From the NCBI GenBank assembly GCA_946807835.1, contig OX327693.1, forward strand, positions 3,303,501-3,367,500: 64,000 bases of DNA, read 5' to 3'. Shown one piece after another: positions 1-13,050 of the stretch. The position numbers and the translations under genes were made by a program. This stretch comes from Ailanthus altissimus (taxonomy: Eukaryota; Streptophyta; Magnoliopsida; Sapindales; Simaroubaceae). The stretch's first letter is position 1, and each line of letters begins with the position of its first letter. The notes below the pieces were generated by a model, which searched no databases, was not told the origin of the DNA, and saw nothing but the letters and a program-made list of their open reading frames with translations.

Positions 1-144
1 ATGTCTATATCTATTTAAATAAATTTTTATCTTAAAAGAGAATTTCAGTGCTTTAATTTTATATAAACCTTAACAATACTCGAACAATATTACGTATTGA
101 TAAAAATAATCCTGGATGATTTGATATATATATATATTAAATGA

Positions 145-227
145 ATAAAATAGCCATCTATTCTCATAAAATAATAAAATATCAAAATAAAAATATGAAA
201 AAATATATAACAAATTTACCCTTATCA
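145..227 (+). repeat. 3' end of a D-family LTR (fragment)
   Basis: About 80 bases closely match the last 85 bases of the D-family solo LTR at 49702-51037, including the terminal TTATCA. The upstream bases 1-144 do not visibly match D and hold nothing I recognise. A related short stretch ending in the same CCTTATCA motif lies near 310-340. The fragment is too short to tell whether it is an insertion remnant or the end of a longer copy outside the window. Confidence 0.5.
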
Positions 228-749
228 CTTGTAATTCTTGTGCTCTTTTTGTTGGTAATTTTAGTTAGGTCACCCTTGAGAAAAATGTTTGTAATATTAT
301 AAGAGAACAGAAAAAATATATAATAAATTTGTCCTTATCAACAAGATTGCTGAAAGTTTTTAAAGAGAGATTTGACCCTTGTAATATTTTTAACAAAGGA
401 ATTTCATAAGCTTAAATGCTATCTATAATATTTGAATAAAGTGTGTTGAAGAGAACCATTTTCTCAAAGGATTAGGTGTTTGTTGGATACGTTTGTTAGA
501 TATTTTATTAAAGGATATGATTTTTGTTGGACAAAGTCTTTGATCCAATAATGTCTGTTCTTTTGTCAGATATCACTTGATCTTGTCAAGAACATGGTGA
601 ACATTTGATATTATGTGGTGTCTACTCTTTATGTACATATGAAGTTAATATAATTTTCTTTTTTTGGATTTCTTGATTTTGCGTTAATGGGATTAATAGG
701 TTTTGATTAATTTTTTTTGAAAGATGTTTCAATTACAATTAAGAAAGAA
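228..749. other. Unassigned AT-rich stretch
   Basis: I see no coding, RNA or repeat structure here apart from the short D-like echo near 310-340. Confidence 0.5.
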
Positions 750-1334
750 TATATAGAGGAGCTATGGCTTTATAAGACTACGGTATATTTTGTGAAATTT
801 AGACTCAAGACAGCTCAACACAGACAGAAGAGTTATGTAAATAAATGTCACAGATAGCTTGAATTTGCAGTAGAAGACAGAGTCTTCTTACAGATCTCAT
901 CATCAAAAGGTGTGCTTCATTTTGGGAAACTAAAAAAATTAAGTCCTCGATATATAGGGCCATATGAGATTATTGAGAGGGTTGGTGTGGTTGTATACTG
1001 TTTAGCATTACTGCCTGAGTTGTCATGCATTCATGATGTGTTTCATATTTCTACGTTGTGAAAGTATATACTTAACCTTTCTTATATTCCAGATACTCAG
1101 TCAGTTCAGTTCAAGACAGACTTGACTTATGATGAGGAACCTATCAGATAATGGACTAATCGCCAGCAAGTACTATATAATAAGACTATTTCACTAGTTA
1201 AAGTCATGTGAAGGAATCATGCAGTAGAAGAGGCTGCATGGGAGCAAGAGAATCAGATAAGAGTTTAGTATCCTAATTTATTTCATACAGGTACATGAAT
1301 TTCGAGGATGAAATTTTTATAAAGGTGGTAGAAT
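750..1334 (+). pseudogene. A-family gypsy integrase C-terminus (A1 remnant)
   Basis: This is the end of the pol gene of an A-family Ty3/gypsy element. The DNA follows the readable copy at 46170-46830 through the stretch encoding the integrase C-terminal tail: the lysine-rich region, the PYEIIERVGV-like stretch and the AVEEA.WE-like end just before the LTR. Several in-frame stops and small deletions break it, and everything upstream of the integrase C-terminus is missing. A purine-rich tract stands immediately before the LTR, as in the other copies. Confidence 0.75.
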
Positions 1335-4300
1335 TGTAATACACATGTTATCCTTTATGAGGGGGTTAGTGGATAAAACAAAAGGAAAAAGAGGAAGTAT
1401 AAATAAATAGAAGGCATTTGTAATATCCAATCCCTATTAGTAGTATTGGTGCCTAAATTTTAGTATATTGTAATGAAGACACCGTAGGGTTACCTAATTT
1501 TAACCCTATTAGAAATATTTTTTTATGGTGTGTCTGAGAGATATTAGACCTAATTTGATAATTTCACATGCGGCCAGAGCGTTGGACAATCTTAGAATAT
1601 TTTTAAAAATTTTCTCATTTGGCTTAAAAAAGAAAATTCTAATTTACTACATGAATTTCAATTTAAGGGTTATGTATAGAATATGCCTTTGTTGAAAAAC
1701 ACAATTTATATATTAGAGAATGGACCAATTAGAAACAATCTCATAGATTGCCAAGTTCAAAATTCTAGTTAGTTCATTGGACTATTCTAACTAGATAGTT
1801 ACAAAGGAACCAATTATATACTTAGTTTCCAACTAATGGCAATTTAGAAATTTAGAGTAAGTTGAGGGGCAAATTGGTCAATTGAGGGAGCACTATATAT
1901 ATGGTAGAAGTGTGTAGAAATTTTAAGTGATCAAAAAGCAAACACTTAGAGCAAAATTCGTGCAAACAAAAGAAAGTGTTGCTACAACGAAATTTCAATT
2001 TTTTTTTCCATGATTATTTATGCTTAATCAAGTTAAAATAAGGTTACATACCAATTTCTAAGCTCAATTCAAGCCTCCATTAGTGAAAATTCAAGAAAAA
2101 GAGGTAAGAAAAGCATTATTTTGTGAGATTTATAAGTGAACTTTCCAAATTGCTTCAATTGATGTTCTTGTTGTATTCTTGGTTTAGATTAAGTTGAATT
2201 CTAGTGTAGAGCTTGAAGGAGTCATTAATTTGAAGGAATTGACAAGGTAAGAATTAGGGTTTTAGGTGATTTGAATGTAAAGACTTCAACTGGTTGTAAT
2301 TAGGGCATTATAATGACATTGGCTTGATATTGAGGTAATTGGAACAAGAAATTGAGAAAAGAAATGTCTTGGAACCTATGGTGAAATTTTGTCACTTTAG
2401 GGAAGTTAAGGATTGAGTTGTATTTTAGTTGAATTGTGGTGTATAAATGGTGCCTTATGTAAATTGAATGTATTTGGTTGATGAAAAAAATAAAAAATGA
2501 AGAAAATGGGACATAATTGTCCATTTTGGATATGTAAAGGGCAATTATGCCCAACCAAAGTTTTAAGGCGTTTAATAATTTTAGGGCGCCGGATGGTGAG
2601 TTAGATTAGATAAAATGACTCCATAAATGAAAATTCAGAAAGTAGCATGCATCCGAGGATTGTATGTCGATTAGGACGTTTAGTAGTTAAATGAGATTCT
2701 AGCATTCGATTTAGTTCTAAATGTCATTTATGGCGTAGGTGAAGAAATTGAGAGCAGTAACGGGAGCAAAAATTCGGAGTGAAATTGAGCGTGGAGCGGT
2801 TGTAAGTGAAAATCTGTCATTTCATTTATCTTCTGTTTATTATGTTTCCACATAATAAAAATATATGTTTTATAAGCTTTCAATGCATTAAACATGATTT
2901 ATGATCTTGATATATATATCCATAGATATGCTTTTACATGTTCAATTTAAGAAACAGTTTTAAAATTACTTTATCCATTTTAAAGGCCATTGGTACCTTC
3001 AGATTATAGTGGTACTGATTGTATTAGACTCGACTGGTGTATCCCGTATACATAGATAGGTTATGGGAGGTGTGTCACTAACTCTGGGAAGTTGGGATGT
3101 CAAGTCATGTGAATCGCTCTATGTGTATAGGGTATTGTCTCGCTATAGGTATACGATGTAGGATTTTGCTGCATAGCCAATGAGATGTCTTGAGATGTCA
3201 CTGTGGGTGCTACTAGTTGAGGTGCCCCGTGACCTACTCATGTGTATGGTGCTAGTTGAGTCGCTGTGTGAGTATAGAGCTTTAGGGTTATCATTGGTAC
3301 AGTATAGAAAGAAAATGGCCGAGCGAGGACTTTACTAGTTTTTGATCTACTGATAGTAATTTATGCATTTATATGCACATGCTAGTTATTATGTTGTACA
3401 GATTTTGGATATGATTTTCCAAAGATGTAAATAAAACCCGCTTGGTAAGATTTCATTAGCATATGATGTTAGAAACTGTTTTATAGCTTTACATCAGTTT
3501 TAGAAGCATGATTTATGCATGTCTTTTAGAATTTACTATCTATGCATAATGTTATTTTATTTGAAATCTTAAATACACTCATTGAGCTCCTTTAGCTCAC
3601 TCATTTTGTGTTTTTATATTTTCTAAACCCCCTTCCCAAGTGCAGGTCTCGGTACGCAAGCTGCTAATTCTCCTATTGCTAAGTAGTGGGCCAAACCTGA
3701 AGATCATTTTGTTCATGTAAATGTACTAAATAGTACTCTTTTTGCTTTGAGCATGGTAGTTCTAGGCTTGTGTACTGTACACATGTTTTGTATAACCAAG
3801 AAGAGTTTCGATATTTTGATGATCGTTTCACTCTTTTATCAGTGTTTGAGTTTTATGATCATAATACAATTATTGAGTTGAGTTGGATTAATTTTGGAAA
3901 GGATCGGAGGTTCTATTTGGCAATATTGAGAAGTGATTTAAAAATAAAAGTGTACTTCTTTGTAGGTTTTATACTGAATTTTCAGAAAAACAGGAGAAAC
4001 TCTACCCATTTTTAAAAACAAATTAAGATAATCAATTTCATGTATATGCCAAGATTTTCTCAATAATAGTAAGAACTAAAAAGGGGTTCGCCTCGTAGAA
4101 TTTTTCAACTTACCTAGTTAAATTTTGAGGAACTTCCGTTGAGGTGCCCAGTAGGGCCGTTGGAACCTACAGTAGAGGGTCTCGAGGCAGGTCTTGTCAG
4201 CAGTGGCTGCTTGTCAACACATATATATTTTTTAATTTTTTTTGCTTCATTTATGATGAAGCAAAAGCTGAAACAGAAAAGAGAAAAGAAGAAGAAATGA

Positions 4301-5509
4301 GAAAATAGAAGAAAGAAAAGGGAAAGAAAAAAAAAAGTGAAAGAAAAAAAAGGGAAATTTATAGAAAATGAGTTTAGGTAGTTAGGTTTACCCTGCGATT
4401 TAGTGGGTAACAGTTTTACGATGTTAGAACATTATGTTTCAATATTGTTAATACATATCGGTACTAATGATATATTTTTATAACTTATATTATAGAAGGG
4501 GTACCGATAGCTGGTAAATCTCAAGATCAACTAGTTCAAGATTAGTGTACTTTTGTGAGTGGATAATACTATATATTGTATATGTTTTTAATACAGTTAT
4601 TTATGATTAAATTACACGTTATCAATTTAGTCATGATTTATTTTAGATAGATAAATATTTATGCTATTGAGTATATTCATAAATATTTTTAGAATCTATT
4701 ATAGTATAACTTATGATTATATTCAGTATGGAAATAATTATTATCGCATAATTATGTTTCCATGATATTATATAACAGTAGTTTTTGAACCACCATATGT
4801 GTACCCTCACCTTTAGTGTAGTTGCTCTACGCATGAGTTGACTAGTTTAGTTTGCTCTGCCCGAGTGATACAGCATTCCATCTGATTAAACCAACTTAGA
4901 TCCCTCACTCTGCCTGTGTGTGAGTTACTCAGCCAAGTTAGACCAATTTTTTTTAGAGTACAAGTTTTGTGTAATTTTCAGTAAGTATATAATAAGAAAA
5001 GGTATATGTTCCCAGAGCTAGGTTACATATATTCATCTTTAACACATATTTCATGATAGTTTACACTTTCAGATTTTCAGATCCTAAGTATTATGTTATG
5101 ATTTTAGTTTCAGCATAGATTTTATGACATCTCAAACTTTTAGTACAGTTTCATGATTATTTTATTTTACAGATTTATATGTGTACAATACATATAAAGC
5201 ACATAATATTTTCTAATTATATCCACTCACTGAGCGACAAGCTCTCCATTTTTCTATTTACTTTATTTTTTCAAGTTGTCATAAGGACATTGTGTAGTAT
5301 GATTGTACTTCACATTTGGAGGTCTGACTATTACACGCATAGTCACATAAGTGTTTCAATTTATGTATTTGTATATTAAAGTACACATGTATACTTTTAT
5401 TGAGGCACATAGCCTCATTGTATTAAATGTAATATGTAAAGAGTATGTCAGTCCTATGTCATCGTAGGATCCACCTCAATTCTCAAGGAGGGCTCAGGTC
5501 AGGTGCTGT
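1335..5509 (+). mobile_element. A-family gypsy 3' LTR (A1), split by nested LTR B1
   Basis: The LTR starts with TGTAATACAC at 1335, is interrupted at 1419-4199 by solo LTR B1, resumes at 4200 and ends near 5509 (degenerate GTGCTGTTA where other copies have GTCCTGTCA). The resumed part has the features of the family: a purine-rich GAAA tract (about 4265-4360), the GTTTTTGAACCACCATATG block (4782-4800), three spaced GGTCTAAC-like motifs and the TGAGC-GACAA-GCTC hairpin near 5231. Removing B1 rejoins sequence that matches the uninterrupted copies at 46831 and 49051. Confidence 0.85.
1419..4199 (+). mobile_element. Solo LTR of family B (B1) nested in A1
   Basis: A 2781-base sequence runs from TGTAATATCC to GTCTTGTCA and matches 38550-41264 over its whole length in the same orientation. 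No protein-coding internal region lies within or beside it, so it is a solo LTR left by LTR-LTR recombination. The flanks GCATT (1414-1418) and GCAGT (4200-4204) look like a once identical 5-base target duplication with one change. A TATATATA box lies at about 1893. The end of the LTR carries a TGAGCT/AGCTCA hairpin at 3583-3599 followed by a pyrimidine tract. A large LTR of this size fits plant chromoviruses, but the clade is inferred. Confidence 0.85.
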
Positions 5510-8125
5510 TAGTTCTTGCTTCTGCTTCAACAAACTAGTATCAGAGCTAGGTTTCAAATAGATATGGCAACACCCAAGTATAAAGTAAAGAAATTCAATG
5601 GTACGAATAATTTCTAACTATGAAAGATAAAGGTAAATGCATTGTTGGTGAGCAACGGTTAGGCTCGGCATTAGAAGATACTACAACTTCATCTAGTAAA
5701 GAGGAGAAAATGCTAGAGTTATCTAGGGCTGAAATAGAAAGAAGGGACATTAAAAAAAGAGCTCACAGTACAATCATTCTATTATTGAACGATGAAGTAC
5801 TAAGAAATGTAGTAGGAGAGATACGATAATTGGTCTTTGAAAGAAACTTAACTTAATTTATATGCAAAAGTCATTGGCCAACATTTTGCATATAAAACAA
5901 AAGTTGTATAAGTTATCTATGTCAAATGGACGCTAATGAAAAACCATATAGATGCCTGTAATAAAAGCATCCTTAGCCTTAAATCTGTCAACATTAAGAT
6001 AGAAGATGAAGATAAAGCAATCATCCTGCTGAGTTTACTTTCCAAGAGTTATGAGTGCTATATTGATATATTACTCTACGGTAAAGAAAGTTTAACGATG
6101 AGTGATGTGAACTCATCTTTAAACTTAAACCTATTAGGAAAATAGATTAAGGGCAATACAGAAAGTTAATCTGTAAGAGGAACGTCCTCACATAGAGATG
6201 GATGAAAAAAAGGCTCAAGGTTGAAGTCCAAGACTCTTAGGAAGTGCTATTGCTGTAAGAAATAAAGGTACTTCATAAAGAATTATCTAGAGAAGAAAGT
6301 ACAAGATAAGAAGAAAACAGATGTTGCGTTTCCCTATAATGATAACTATGATAGCACAGAGACATTAGTCGTTGTTGATAATAAGTATAATGAACAATGG
6401 ACTCTTAATTCTAGTTGTATATTTCACATAGGTCCACACGAGACTTGGTTTATAAATTTCTAGTCCATTAGTAATGGTAAGGTGTTAATAGATAATAACG
6501 TCGCTTGTCAAGTGATGGGAATTAATAGTATTTAACTTAGATTGTATGATAGGTGAGTGAGAGAGTTGATAGAAGTTAGGAATGTTCCTGACCTCTAGAG
6601 AAACTTGATCTTACCAAGAATTTTAGACCAGAATAGGTGTTCCATTAGGATTGACAGAGGGGTTTTAAAAGTATTAAGGGGTTCCATAGTAGTAAATAGA
6701 GAAGCATATGGGTATTTATATACTAAAAGGTAAAGTTGTAAGTAGTTCTGCATTATTCTCTGATAATGATAAAAATATGCAAACTAAGTTCTGGCATCTT
6801 ATATTAGCATATCTAAGTAAGGGAAACCTGAAGGAGTTATTTAGTTAAAAAGCGTTTAGTGAGGATAAGTTTCTGTCATTAGAGTTTTGTGAGCATTATG
6901 TACGAGAGAAAGCACATAGAGTAAGGTTTAATATAGACTAAGGAGACTTTTGACTACATATACTAAGTTCTTTAGGAACAAGCTCATACAACTACTCTTA
7001 GTGGTGATAGGTATTTCTTAGCTTGATTGATGACTATTCAAGAAAGTTATGGGTCTATGTGTTGAAGAGTAAGGATTAAGTTGTTGATACGTTCAAGACT
7101 TAAAATGCTCTTGTTGAGAATTAGATTGGTAAAAAGGTGAAAAGGCTATCTACTAACAATGGCATTGAGTTTTTACAATAGAGATTTTGATGGATTTTGT
7201 GCCAAGTATAGGATTGCAAGGCATAAAAAGATAGAATAACACCACAGTAGAATGGCATAACTGAGAGGATGAGTAAAATCTTACCTGAAAGAATTAGATG
7301 TATTCTTACCAATATGAAGATGTCCAATGCATTATTGGTAAAAACTATGATAACTACAGCTTACTTGATTAATAGAAGTCCTTTCTCAACAATAAACTAC
7401 AAGACTCCAGAAGATAAATAGTCTGGTAACCCTTCTAAGTATAACCACCTAAGAATTTTTAGTTACCCTTCTTTTATTCATATTAAGGAAGGGAAGTTGA
7501 AACCTAGAGCTATCAAAGGGGTATTCATAAAGTATCTTGAAGAAGTGAAAAGATACAAAGTGTAGTGTAAAGAGTTGACACCATCGAGAAGTATCATAAG
7601 TTGTGATGTGACATTAGATAAGATGACAATGTGAAAGCCTCCTAAGAAAGTAAGAAGGAAGAACCTGTGTTCAAGGAAGACTCACTACCCGAGTCTATAG
7701 AAGTTAAAATAGATCTGATATGCCTCCATATCAACACTTCAACAAGGTGATCCTTGAAAAAGAATCAAGAACACCAGCGAGTTCCTCCAAGTCCACCCAA
7801 AGAAAAACAAGGACTCATAAGATGAAAATTGAAGAGTACTAGCTAGCTAGAGACAAGCTAAGAAAAATGATTATCCCACCAATTAGGTATGCACAAGCAG
7901 ATTTAGTTGCTCACACCTTTAATTCTACTTACACTCTTGAGTTTGATGAGCCTAGAACATATGGTGAGACTATAAAGAGTGAAATTAAGAATGAATAGCA
8001 GCAGGCCATGGAAGAAGAGATTAATTCTCTTAGAAAAAATAATACTTTGAAGTTGGTAGAGAGACCTCAAAAGAAACTAGTAAAGTACAAGTAGGTTTAT
8101 AAGATAAAAAAAAAGGATACTAGGG
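5510..8125 (+). pseudogene. Ty1/copia gag-pol remnant, 3' truncated
   Basis: This is a decayed copia body. A tRNA-Met-type primer site is followed by an ATG at 5564 opening a gag start like MATPKYKVKKFNG. Gag of the UBN2 type continues to about 6150, a CCHC zinc-knuckle relic lies near 6244-6285, and the protease/pre-integrase stretch (DSGCS-like, here NSSCIFHIGPHETWF) is at about 6400-6720. Integrase sequence runs at about 6790-7500 and the reverse transcriptase start at about 7890-8118. Reading requires frame changes and passes many stops. The match ends abruptly inside the RT, so the rest of RT, RNase H and the 3' LTR are gone. No copia 5' LTR is recognisable: the body abuts the end of A1. 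Confidence 0.8.
5536..5547 (+). other. Primer-binding site, initiator tRNA-Met type
   Basis: TAGTATCAGAGC differs by one base from TGGTATCAGAGC, which is complementary to the 3' end of plant initiator tRNA-Met and primes most copia and many gypsy elements. It lies 17 bases before the gag ATG. Confidence 0.7.
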
Positions 8126-8579
8126 ATAGAGCCTCTCTCTTCACCGGGCTTAAGGCTTTTTCATGCTGCTTGTTTGTTGATAGGTCATGGCCTTGGGATG
8201 GTCCAACCTTCTTTTAATAATTGTTCTGCTAGAGCGTTGACTTTTAACGATTGTTAATGGATTTTATATAATTAATCATTACCCCTAGTTTATGACCAAA
8301 ATTTGTATTGTTATTTTGTTATTAGTTAAATTTATTATACTTATTTGCCTTATGAGTTAAAGGGTTCTCATTCATAATATCTCTTGAAACATATTTTAGA
8401 GCATTATTCTATCAGTAAGTGGATACTTAAACTATTTTTATAATTTTTACTTCATGATATTAGAAAAATATATTTTAAAACTTGATGATCCTAATTCTTT
8501 TTTTTATATATAGCTAATAGTATGTATATTTTTTCATGATGATCATTTATCTTGAATTATTCTTTCCTTTATAAAATAA
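8126..8579. other. Unassigned AT-rich stretch
   Basis: Nothing coding or repeated within the window is visible between the copia breakpoint and repeat C1. Confidence 0.5.
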
Positions 8580-9720
8580 TTTATTTTATGTTATAAAGAA
8601 AGCATTCATACTATGGTTTTGGCTCTTAAAATGTTTATCTTGAGATTGTATTTTTTTCAAATCTATAGTACTAATTTCTAAATGGTTTGAGATTAAAGAG
8701 TATAAGATATAATATATGACATTTTATAAGCTCATATATTGTATATAGGATATGGTTTTTAAACCACTAGATGGTACCCTTCCTCCTTCAAATAGATATA
8801 TAAGGTTTAGGTCTTTGAGGCCTGTTTGTACACACATATAGATTTTGAGCTGTGTGTATAGGCATTTCACTCATTGGGAGCCAATTTGCTTTTGGCATGT
8901 GTAACATGAGGATATGAGATGAGTACATCTAATGCTCTGCTTGAGAGATATTCTAAGTACGATGAGGTTCCCCTTAGTACTGGTTTAGTGTGTTATTCTG
9001 TATAATAGTAATATATGATATTTTTAATACCATATTAGTTTGACTATGCTTAGTTAAAAAGAGATGTGATAATAGATATCAGAAATTTATACTTGAGTAC
9101 ATGAATTTTTATGATAGTTTATGTTATTCGTGATCTAACGGTTATTTGTTTTAATTAAATATTAGTTTATGCACTCTATTTTTACATAAATAATAGTAAG
9201 AGAAATAAACTACATTAACTCATTGAGTCAATGTCACCCTATTTTTATTCCATTATTTCCTCCTTTTAGGAGATTACAGAAAACTAATCATCTCAGTGGA
9301 GTTAATATTAGAAGATAAGTTAAGTGATAGAACGATAAGTCATTTATTTTTTAGTTGGTATATTTGTAGGGTTTTTATTTAATAGAGTTTAAGACGCTTG
9401 GATTTTTCCTTGTCATTTTGGGTTGTATAAGAGCATTTGTTTTGTATATGTATTATACTATTTGGACATTTGATGCTATAAATGATGTTAATGTTGTCTT
9501 AGATTCTAAAAACAAGTTGTAGATAAATAGGTTACATAAATGTAATCGATGATGATTCTGTGTTGTAGATAGTAGATGAGAAGTTTGAAAGTATAGATGC
9601 ATGCAAGAAACATATAGAAGTGTTGATTTCTTTGAATTGCTTGTTTGAGTATGTTCGAAAAATAGGAAAAACTCTATCAAAATTTCAGTAGTGTTCTTTA
9701 TGTAATAAATGTGTATGAGG
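8580..9720 (+). repeat. C-family LTR-like repeat, copy 1 (C1)
   Basis: This stretch aligns in the same order and orientation with 60505-61545. Shared blocks include AAACCACTAGATGGT (about 8765; AAACCACTAAGTGGT in copy 2), GAGATGAGTA followed by a GAGTACGACGAG-like block, TTTTGGGCATTTGATG and GAAGTTTGAAAGTAT. The layout (accession of an AACCAC block, then motif-rich bases, then an ACTCATTGAG block at 9209) parallels the A and B LTRs, so I infer a gypsy LTR. Boundaries are approximate and no coding region is attached. Confidence 0.6.
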
Positions 9721-10130
9721 TTTACAAGATATTATTTAAGATCCACCCCAAAGTTTTTTAGAATATTGCAAGGTGGTTTGTTTCATATCAAAACATAATT
9801 TTAGTGCCACCAACTATTCACAAGTCGCAAGGCAACAAGGCAATTGAAGTTTGCAATTGAACGAAAAATCTAGTTGAAGCGGCATTGCATAGTTTTAAGT
9901 GAGAAAAAGAGAGAGGTGTTTACCTGAAGAAAAACGAAAGGAGATTCTACTTTTTTTTTTTTTTAAAGAGTGAAAAAGAAGAAACTCTAGATTTCGTTTC
10001 GAGTGAGGCCTCAAACAAAAGCGTGTGTAAATTAAAAGTTCTATAAATTGAAATTACTTATTTATTTATTTACATTTGTCACAGCTAAATTACCCGTCGC
10101 AAACACACAAATAGGATCTTTTCTGATAGT
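9721..10130. other. Unassigned stretch
   Basis: Contains purine-rich and poly-T stretches; no gene or repeat partner is seen. Confidence 0.4.
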
Positions 10131-10440
10131 GTGGAGTGTTGGCAGCTATTTCTCATGGCTTTGATTATAAATATTATTGAGTTAGATTGTCTCAATATAA
10201 TTCAAAAGTTAAATAAGCAATTTTTTACTGGAGTTCAGGAAGATATCCTAACTTCTGCATTCCATCTGCTAAGAGATATGAAAGATATTTTATTTTGTTT
10301 TATTCAATGTAGTAATACGGTGGCTTAATTTCCTGCTTAGTATGCGGTTTGTAATAATATAGTTACGACATGTTTGCATTCTATGCTAATCTTCATAAGT
10401 CATTGTATATTTGCAAACTTTTTGAGTTAATTAATGAAAC
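10131..10440 (+). pseudogene. RNase H-like (RVT_3) domain fragment
   Basis: The reading frame from 10131 gives a short stretch resembling the C-terminal half of the plant RNase H-like domain found in LINE polyproteins and in the many stand-alone reverse-transcriptase-derived plant genes. Visible features are an IELDCLNIIQKLN stretch (usual form E.DC..V...LN), then a spacer, RDMKDILFCFIQCSNTVA (usual form ..DI..LL.......R..N.VAH.LA). The upstream domain half and the RT are missing and the frame stops after NTVA, where the usual His-x-Leu-Ala is lost. It is a dead fragment, not a gene. Confidence 0.5.
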
Positions 10441-12487
10441 TCATTCTTCTTTGAAAAAATAAAAAATAAAAACCTTGCAATTTATCGATAAAATTATGTA
10501 TAAACCAAAACCTCACAACTAAACTCGTATTTGGTATAACGTACAATTGAGGCTGCAGAGAACATTGAAAAAATATGATAGACGATCCAATTGTACTCAT
10601 CGTCATGAATTTTAATGATTAAAAAAAGGGGTTTTCATTATTAGGATTAAAAACCCAGCGTTCTTGTTTATCTTTATTTTTAAAAAAATATATTATTTCA
10701 CTTCAGTTATTTGGATATTGAATTATGCGTTCAAAAAATCTTATTCAGGGGATTGTTGATACACATTGCACAGTTCCAATCTGCTGTACTCGATAAAGTC
10801 ATGTTTTCATTATAGAAACATGAATTTTATGAGTAGGTTGGGGTTTCTTAATTATTGTGTCGATGATGCCTTCCTCTCTGATAAATTTGTTTTATATTGT
10901 TTCCTTTTCTTAAAAAAAAAATGATATTTTTGTCTTTTCGAAATTGTTCGTTTGATAGTTTTCTGGAAATAAATACTTGAATGCAATTAAAGGAAGTTGC
11001 AGTCAAACACTCAAAAGTCAAATTCCTAATTTTTTTTTTCTGTACATCTTCAGCTTCAATTTTTATTTTTCTTTTTGAGTGACGACTTCTTATTTTATAA
11101 CTAATTAATTATAAAATAACATCAACTTTATTTTGGCTTTTGAATTTTATTTGATATATGTTAGTTACCTAGCAAACTGGCAGTGCCTTGAATTGTATAA
11201 ATTAAAAAGGAGTAATGCAACACATATCGAATTATATTCTAAATTATATCAAAAAAAATAATTTATTAAATATTTATTAAATAATAAAATAATATAAATT
11301 TTAAAATTATATTATTAAACCCGTATTTGTCAATGCTAAACTTAGTAAATTACCCCAATTAAAGCTTTATTGCATTAAGAAAATAAACGTGCCAACCTAG
11401 CCTAAGATAGGAATTGACAAGGGGAATTGATAATCCCAAAGTGTTGTCAAAACCAAAAAATAGGCTGTTGGATCTACAAATTATCAAAATATCCCTCTTA
11501 CTAAGGAAGGCCCTAATTCAAGCACGTGGTAGACTTCCATTTAAATTTAAGTTCTTTCGTGGTCTCCTAATAAGAAACAAACGAAGAACTTGAGTCAAAT
11601 TTAAACACTTCCTTTTTTATTGATTTACATAGATTTAAATGATTATCCGAGTATGATAGAAGTATAATTCAACTACGATTACATCATCTGTCTTATTTGG
11701 TCAAAGAACTAGAATATATTTTGTCCTAGAGAACGATTTGGATTCTAGAGAAGAATCACGGTGAAACTCTTCTTCAAAAAAGATAAAACTCATCCAGAAC
11801 ATGATTAAGCCTCTTCAATCTTAAAATGGATTAAAGTTCATCCCATCACAGGTTATTTGCATTCTAATTAAATACTGCACCTTTATAGGGCACTCATAAT
11901 TCGATTACATTCATTCAAAAACCAATCCAGAAGTTCACAAACACACTAAGAAAAGCCTAGCATTAGCAAGAACCTATGCTTGCGATCTTTTATTGATCTC
12001 CGAGAACATACACACACAAAAATCTCTTGCTTGCTAAACACTTCCCCATACATAGCACAACTTTCTTTGTTATTTACTAACGTGAGTGTTAGAATGTTTT
12101 CTTTTGTAAGAGGACGGCTTTGTCTTAGAAAAAGATTCTTGGAGCTGATTAGGAGAGAGCGCAAGGCTAATTTTAGAATTCTAACAAGGATGCAAGGGTG
12201 GGGAAGTAATTTTTGAAGGTTTCCAAAAATAAGAAGCTTCACACTCATTACATAATTTTACTACCCAATAATTACTTAACACATTATTTTTTTAAAAAAA
12301 TTTGAAATATATAGTATTATTCAATAAAAAATTATCATTTGAAAAGTTTCATAAAGTTGAATCCTTCCCTCTTATTTAATAATGACTGTTTTTTTCTTAT
12401 GTTCCTAAAGGTATAAGAAGAGAATCAAATAAAAAGATTGAAGGTTGCTTGTTGGATAAAAAGAAATAGATAAATTTTTTTTTTTTA
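10441..12487. other. Intergenic stretch; contains a segment also found upstream of TNL1
   Basis: Two kilobases without a supportable gene. Bases about 11040-11200 (GAGTGACGACTTCTTATTTTA, then a TTGGCTTTTGAATTTTATT block and TAGTTACCTAGCAAACTGGC) are similar to 13290-13450, just upstream of TNL1. The overlapping open frames at 11946-12248 on both strands look like chance: they show no domain and are mutual shadows. Confidence 0.4.
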
Positions 12488-13050
12488 AGGAAATTGTCAA
12501 ATTTCCCTTTCATTTTTAAGGAAACTACCATTTATCTCTCTCAATTTTTTTCTTATAATAACCATTTACCACCCAACTTCGATGATAGTGACGAAAAAAG
12601 ATACTTCCTTTTAAGGGTAGATCTGTCTGTTAATAAAGTATTTTATATTTAAAATCAATTATGACCCAAAATATTTGAGAAAGAATATTAACATGATTTA
12701 TCAACAAAATAGAAAAGAATTATAAAACATTTCTATTTGAAGAATACATTGTAATAAAAAATATAAAAATATAAAAATAACTTCTGAAAATCGTTGTTTA
12801 TTTTTGTATAGATTTATTTTTAGTTTTTTTAAAATTAATATATTACATACATAAATAAAAAGTTAATTTGGCTATAAAAATAGAGTTAACTATGGCATGT
12901 TTACATTAATCATGTCTTCAAGGATAAATATGTCAAATCAACAAAAAGTTAAATTTACCAAGAAAAAATAAAAAAAAGGGGAAAATGACTATTATGAAAA
13001 AAATTAAGTGATACTTTGTGTAAAAATGAGGATCAAACTGACAATTTCCC
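12488..13050. mobile_element. Terminal-inverted-repeat element (MITE-like)
   Basis: Bases from 12488 (GGAAATTGTCAAATTTCCCTTT) are matched in reverse complement by the bases ending at 13050 (GGGAAATTGTCAGTTTGATCCT when inverted). Similarity continues about 80 bases inward on each side, through a TTTTTTTC.TAATA..CATTT block. The inner sequence is AT-rich and non-coding. Long terminal inverted repeats around a short core suggest a non-autonomous DNA transposon, perhaps Mutator-like. I could not define a target duplication because of the flanking poly-T. Confidence 0.55.

Noticed and set aside
11946..12248. Overlapping open frames on both strands
   Set aside because: Neither shows a domain or repeat relation; they are mutual shadows in intergenic DNA.
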